Assembly (NCBI RefSeq): GCF_047663525.1
Contig: NC_092591.1
Coordinates: forward strand, 32,645,001-32,709,000
Direction: 5' to 3'
DNA: 64,000 bases
Source: Anas platyrhynchos
Lineage: Eukaryota > Chordata > Aves > Anseriformes > Anatidae
Shown here piece after piece: positions 61,874 to 64,000 of the stretch. The notes beneath the pieces were generated by a model, which worked only from the letters and a program-made list of their open reading frames with translations, made no database searches and was not told the origin of the DNA. The translations under genes and the position numbers were made by a program. Numbering within the stretch: position 1 is the first letter of the stretch; each line of letters begins with the position of its first letter.

Positions 61874-62055
61874 CACGGGCGACCGCAGCCTCCGCGCCTC
61901 GCCCGCCCCCGGGACCGCCCCGCCGCGGTAGCGGCGGGGCGGTCCCGGGGGCGGGCGAGGCGCTGAGGCGCCGGGCTCCGGCTCCCTCCAGCGGCCACAG
62001 AAGGAGCCTTCCACCCCCCAGCCCTGTCACAACAAACACTTTATCGAGCGTTTTT
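61874..62055 (-). promoter_or_regulatory. CRY2: CRY2 promoter and 5' UTR, compressed against the SLC35C1 3' end
   Basis: The gap between the SLC35C1 polyadenylation signals (62076-62085) and the CRY2 ATG (61871-61873) is only about 200 bases. It must hold the CRY2 core promoter and 5' UTR unless they overlap the SLC35C1 3' UTR. It is a CpG island with Sp1-type GC boxes on both strands, mostly inside the inverted repeat. No TATA box is seen. Confidence 0.6.
61894..61963. repeat. Perfect 33-bp inverted repeat with 4-nt spacer, just upstream of CRY2
   Basis: Arm 61894-61926 is the exact reverse complement of arm 61931-61963, with ggta (61927-61930) between. I checked all 33 pairs, and the symmetry breaks at 61893/61964. 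Each arm is almost all G and C and contains two GC boxes (GGGGCGG at 61936-61942, GGGGGCGGG at 61947-61955, mirrored in the other arm). In transcript sense the repeat ends 20 bases before the CRY2 ATG. Confidence 0.93.
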
Positions 62056-63067
62056 GGGTGTTATATGGTTAAAAGTTTATTTATTTTTTTTCCTCAAGCG
62101 CTGAAATGGTGGTGACCGGCTAAAATGGCGGGGGGGTTGTGAGGGAACGAGCCCCGAGCAGTGAGGGGGGTACGAAGCTGGTGTGGTGTAAATCTTCTGG
62201 AAGGAGCTCAGGGCATGGAGGATGAGTGTTGTGAACCCCAGGAGATGTTGTGGGATCGCCCTGAGGGAGGAATCGCCTCAGAACAGCTTTTCCTCTCCCT
62301 TCTGTCACTGAGGGCAGAGGCACACTCACTCCTCATTAAGGCAGGCAGGCTGCTTCAGAGAGCACGCTTTCCCTCAGAGGAAAAGGTGCAGATGTATCAC
62401 ACCTGCTTTGAACATTGTTCCCAAATTAAGAACCCAGAAGGCAAGAAATACAGGCATTAGAAACCTCATCAGGATGAGTTACTGACCCACTGGAACATGG
62501 ATTTGAGGTACTGCTGCTTCTTAGGCTTACACACAGACAGGAAAAAGGAAAGAATTTCCAACCCTTCACATTGAACAAGGAAACAGGAATAAACTGTTAC
62601 TGTCAATTCCTTTGCAGCAGAACCATTTACTGAGGACTATCCCCAACAGCTTGGCTACCTGCCTCCCCCTCATGGAGGTTCAGGATTGTGCAACTTCACA
62701 CTCTGAATTCAATCAGATGTCATTCTAGATCCCTAAATACACAAAGCTCCCATCCCATTCTTTGACCACTATATGCCCACCCCACAGAGATGGGAATTGC
62801 TCAGATTAGGTCAGTCGCAATAGCCATTTTAGAAAGACATCCGTGAAAACTGATACTTCTCTAGAACACATGCTCTCACCCCGTCTCTGAGCTGGGGAGA
62901 TCCAGTGGACAAGACATAATTCATTTAGCTCTTTGGCTCTGGTTCCTGACACAGCTCCCCGTACCATTTGCAGGTGAATTTTTCCTGCTCCTTGCTCTTC
63001 TCCGCAGGAGGAAAGGAGCTCTGACAGTTAACTCCCAGGTACAGAAACAGGTGCAGGCTGAATCTGC
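62055..63067 (-). other. SLC35C1: SLC35C1 3' untranslated region
   Basis: The region runs from the stop at 63068-63070 to two overlapping AATAAA signals on the minus strand at 62080-62085 and 62076-62081, the first canonical signals found in transcript sense. It is about 1 kb long. It contains a ROR-element-like agattaggtca at 62803-62813. Confidence 0.6.
62076..62085 (-). terminator. SLC35C1: SLC35C1 polyadenylation signals (two overlapping AATAAA)
   Basis: AATAAATAAA-type doublet in transcript sense (plus tttatttatt, 62076-62085). It lies about 1 kb after the stop and about 205 bases before the CRY2 ATG. Confidence 0.65.
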
Positions 63068-63627
63068 CTACACACCAGTCTCATTTTTTTCACTGCTTTT
63101 GAGATTAGGATCCTCTTCCACTTTTCTCATCTCCAGCCCTTTTACCCATGTGTAGGCAAAGGAGCCCCCCAGCACCATCAAGTTACTTGTCCACCACAAG
63201 AAGCTCTTTGTCTCCTCAAAGTAAATAACAGCCAGCACCGTTTGGGCACAGGCCTTGGCTGTCCCGGACACATTGTGGGTGAGTGGGCTAGTGAACTTAA
63301 TCTGGAGTCCAGTCACATACCCAATGGCAAAGCCAAACACTCCTCCCAGGGTCATCATGCCCCAAAAAGTGGGGTTTCCCAGCTTGTCGAAGTGGTAGAG
63401 GGTGTGGAACTCGCCCAGCATCATCATGAGGGGGAAGAACAGGACACAGGCATTCAAGTTGTTGTAGAAGGTCAGGTGCCAGATGCTACCATCCACCACA
63501 GGCAGCACCTTCTTGGTGTAGATGGCATTGAGGGAGACACACAGGCTTGCTAAGATCCCAAAGAATATACCTGCCCATGACAGAGTGCCCTCTGCTCCTT
63601 CCTGGTCAACGCCCAGCCAGAAGCCAC
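63068..63627 (-). CDS. SLC35C1: SLC35C1 Golgi GDP-fucose transporter, last coding exon (C-terminal half)
   Basis: Multi-pass Golgi membrane carrier that brings GDP-fucose into the lumen for fucosylation; human defects cause LAD II/CDG-IIc. The exon starts after a cttctgttgcag acceptor at 63627 with two bases of a split Gly codon and ends at TAG 63068-63070, giving about 186 residues. Visible sequence: [97 protein letters not shown] and [20 protein letters not shown], alternating hydrophobic membrane helices with short loops. The lysine-containing tail ends in KNETGV. The human protein is 364 aa with the same two-exon division, so the N-terminal half lies beyond the right edge. Confidence 0.97.
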
Positions 63628-64000
63628 CTGCAACAGAAGAAATCAGGCATAATATGTACATCTGATGAAGGACTCAAAATACACAGTTGGTGATTCATCA
63701 TCTACCTAATATTGAACAACCACAGCCACAAGCAGAGACAGGCTAGAAGGCTTCCCCTTTCTATTATACTAACCCGCAAAGTGTCATGACTGCTGTCCTG
63801 GGAAGATTTATTTTAGGAGTGCAGGTAATTTGTGCTATCATTCAGTCTCATTCTCACACTGAGCAGGAAGCAGGAGTTTAGAAATTACAAAAGGACATGA
63901 ACTAAAGCTACTGTTTGTGTATAGGTCACTTCTAGAAGATCATATGATTTTTATTTTTATTTTTTTTGAAAAGATAGCAAACTGGACATGTACGTAGCAA
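63628..64000 (-). other. SLC35C1: Part of the SLC35C1 intron before the last coding exon
   Basis: Non-coding sequence with a normal acceptor at its low-coordinate end. It continues past the window. A T-rich run (about 63948-63968) is the only pattern seen. Confidence 0.75.

Noticed and set aside
61874-62014. In-frame upstream extension of CRY2
   Set aside because: The frame stays open for 47 codons upstream, but the would-be first codon is GTG, there is no ATG, and it runs through the inverted repeat. The ATG at 61873 matches the family start.
1-64000. Enrichment of CACGTG E-boxes at CRY2
   Set aside because: Six copies occur in CRY2 introns, but the motif is also common elsewhere in this GC-rich window (for example 2016, 11081, 35064). 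Count alone is not evidence of clock control.

Overview
The window is vertebrate nuclear DNA, almost certainly from a bird. It carries six spliced protein-coding genes in a dense, GC-rich block with short introns, and no operons or prokaryotic signals. Two decayed retroelement pieces of CR1/LINE type and exon sequences very close to avian cryptochrome and JIP1 support Aves. I recall the same neighbours from human 11p11.2 (SLC35C1, CRY2, MAPK8IP1, C11orf94/FREY1, PEX16, LARGE2). Here the whole block is read in the opposite direction, with relative gene orientations kept.

Layout from low to high coordinates: LARGE2 (minus, first seven coding exons only, running off the left edge, 1-2295); a 14.5 kb spacer with no recognisable gene, which must hold LARGE2 promoter and untranslated 5' sequence; PEX16 (plus, 11 exons, 16852-22426); FREY1/C11orf94 (plus, 3 exons, 23607-24161); MAPK8IP1/JIP1 (minus, 12 coding exons, 25511-37880, plus an alternative first coding exon at 34438-34508); a gene-poor 4-5 kb stretch; CRY2 (minus, 11 exons, 43848-61873); and SLC35C1 (minus, last coding exon only, 63068-63627, running off the right edge). 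Exon borders were placed by hand from splice signals, family alignment from memory and reading-frame arithmetic. Every junction keeps frame. All are GT-AG except one apparent GC-AG junction in LARGE2.

The genes do not form one pathway. LARGE2 makes matriglycan in the Golgi, PEX16 builds peroxisome membranes, FREY1 is a small ER protein of the germ line, JIP1 scaffolds JNK signalling and kinesin cargo, CRY2 is the circadian repressor and SLC35C1 imports GDP-fucose into the Golgi. Their linkage is inherited synteny.

The most unusual structure is a perfect 33-bp inverted repeat with a 4-nt spacer (61894-61963), ending 20 nt before the CRY2 start codon. It lies in the gap of about 200 bp between the SLC35C1 polyadenylation signals and the CRY2 ATG. 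Other points of interest are a conserved alternative JIP1 first exon, a Ser-Pro repeat extension on PEX16, a D-box and E-boxes in CRY2 introns, and convergent FREY1/MAPK8IP1 3' ends that may overlap. UTR ends and promoters are inferred from motifs only.
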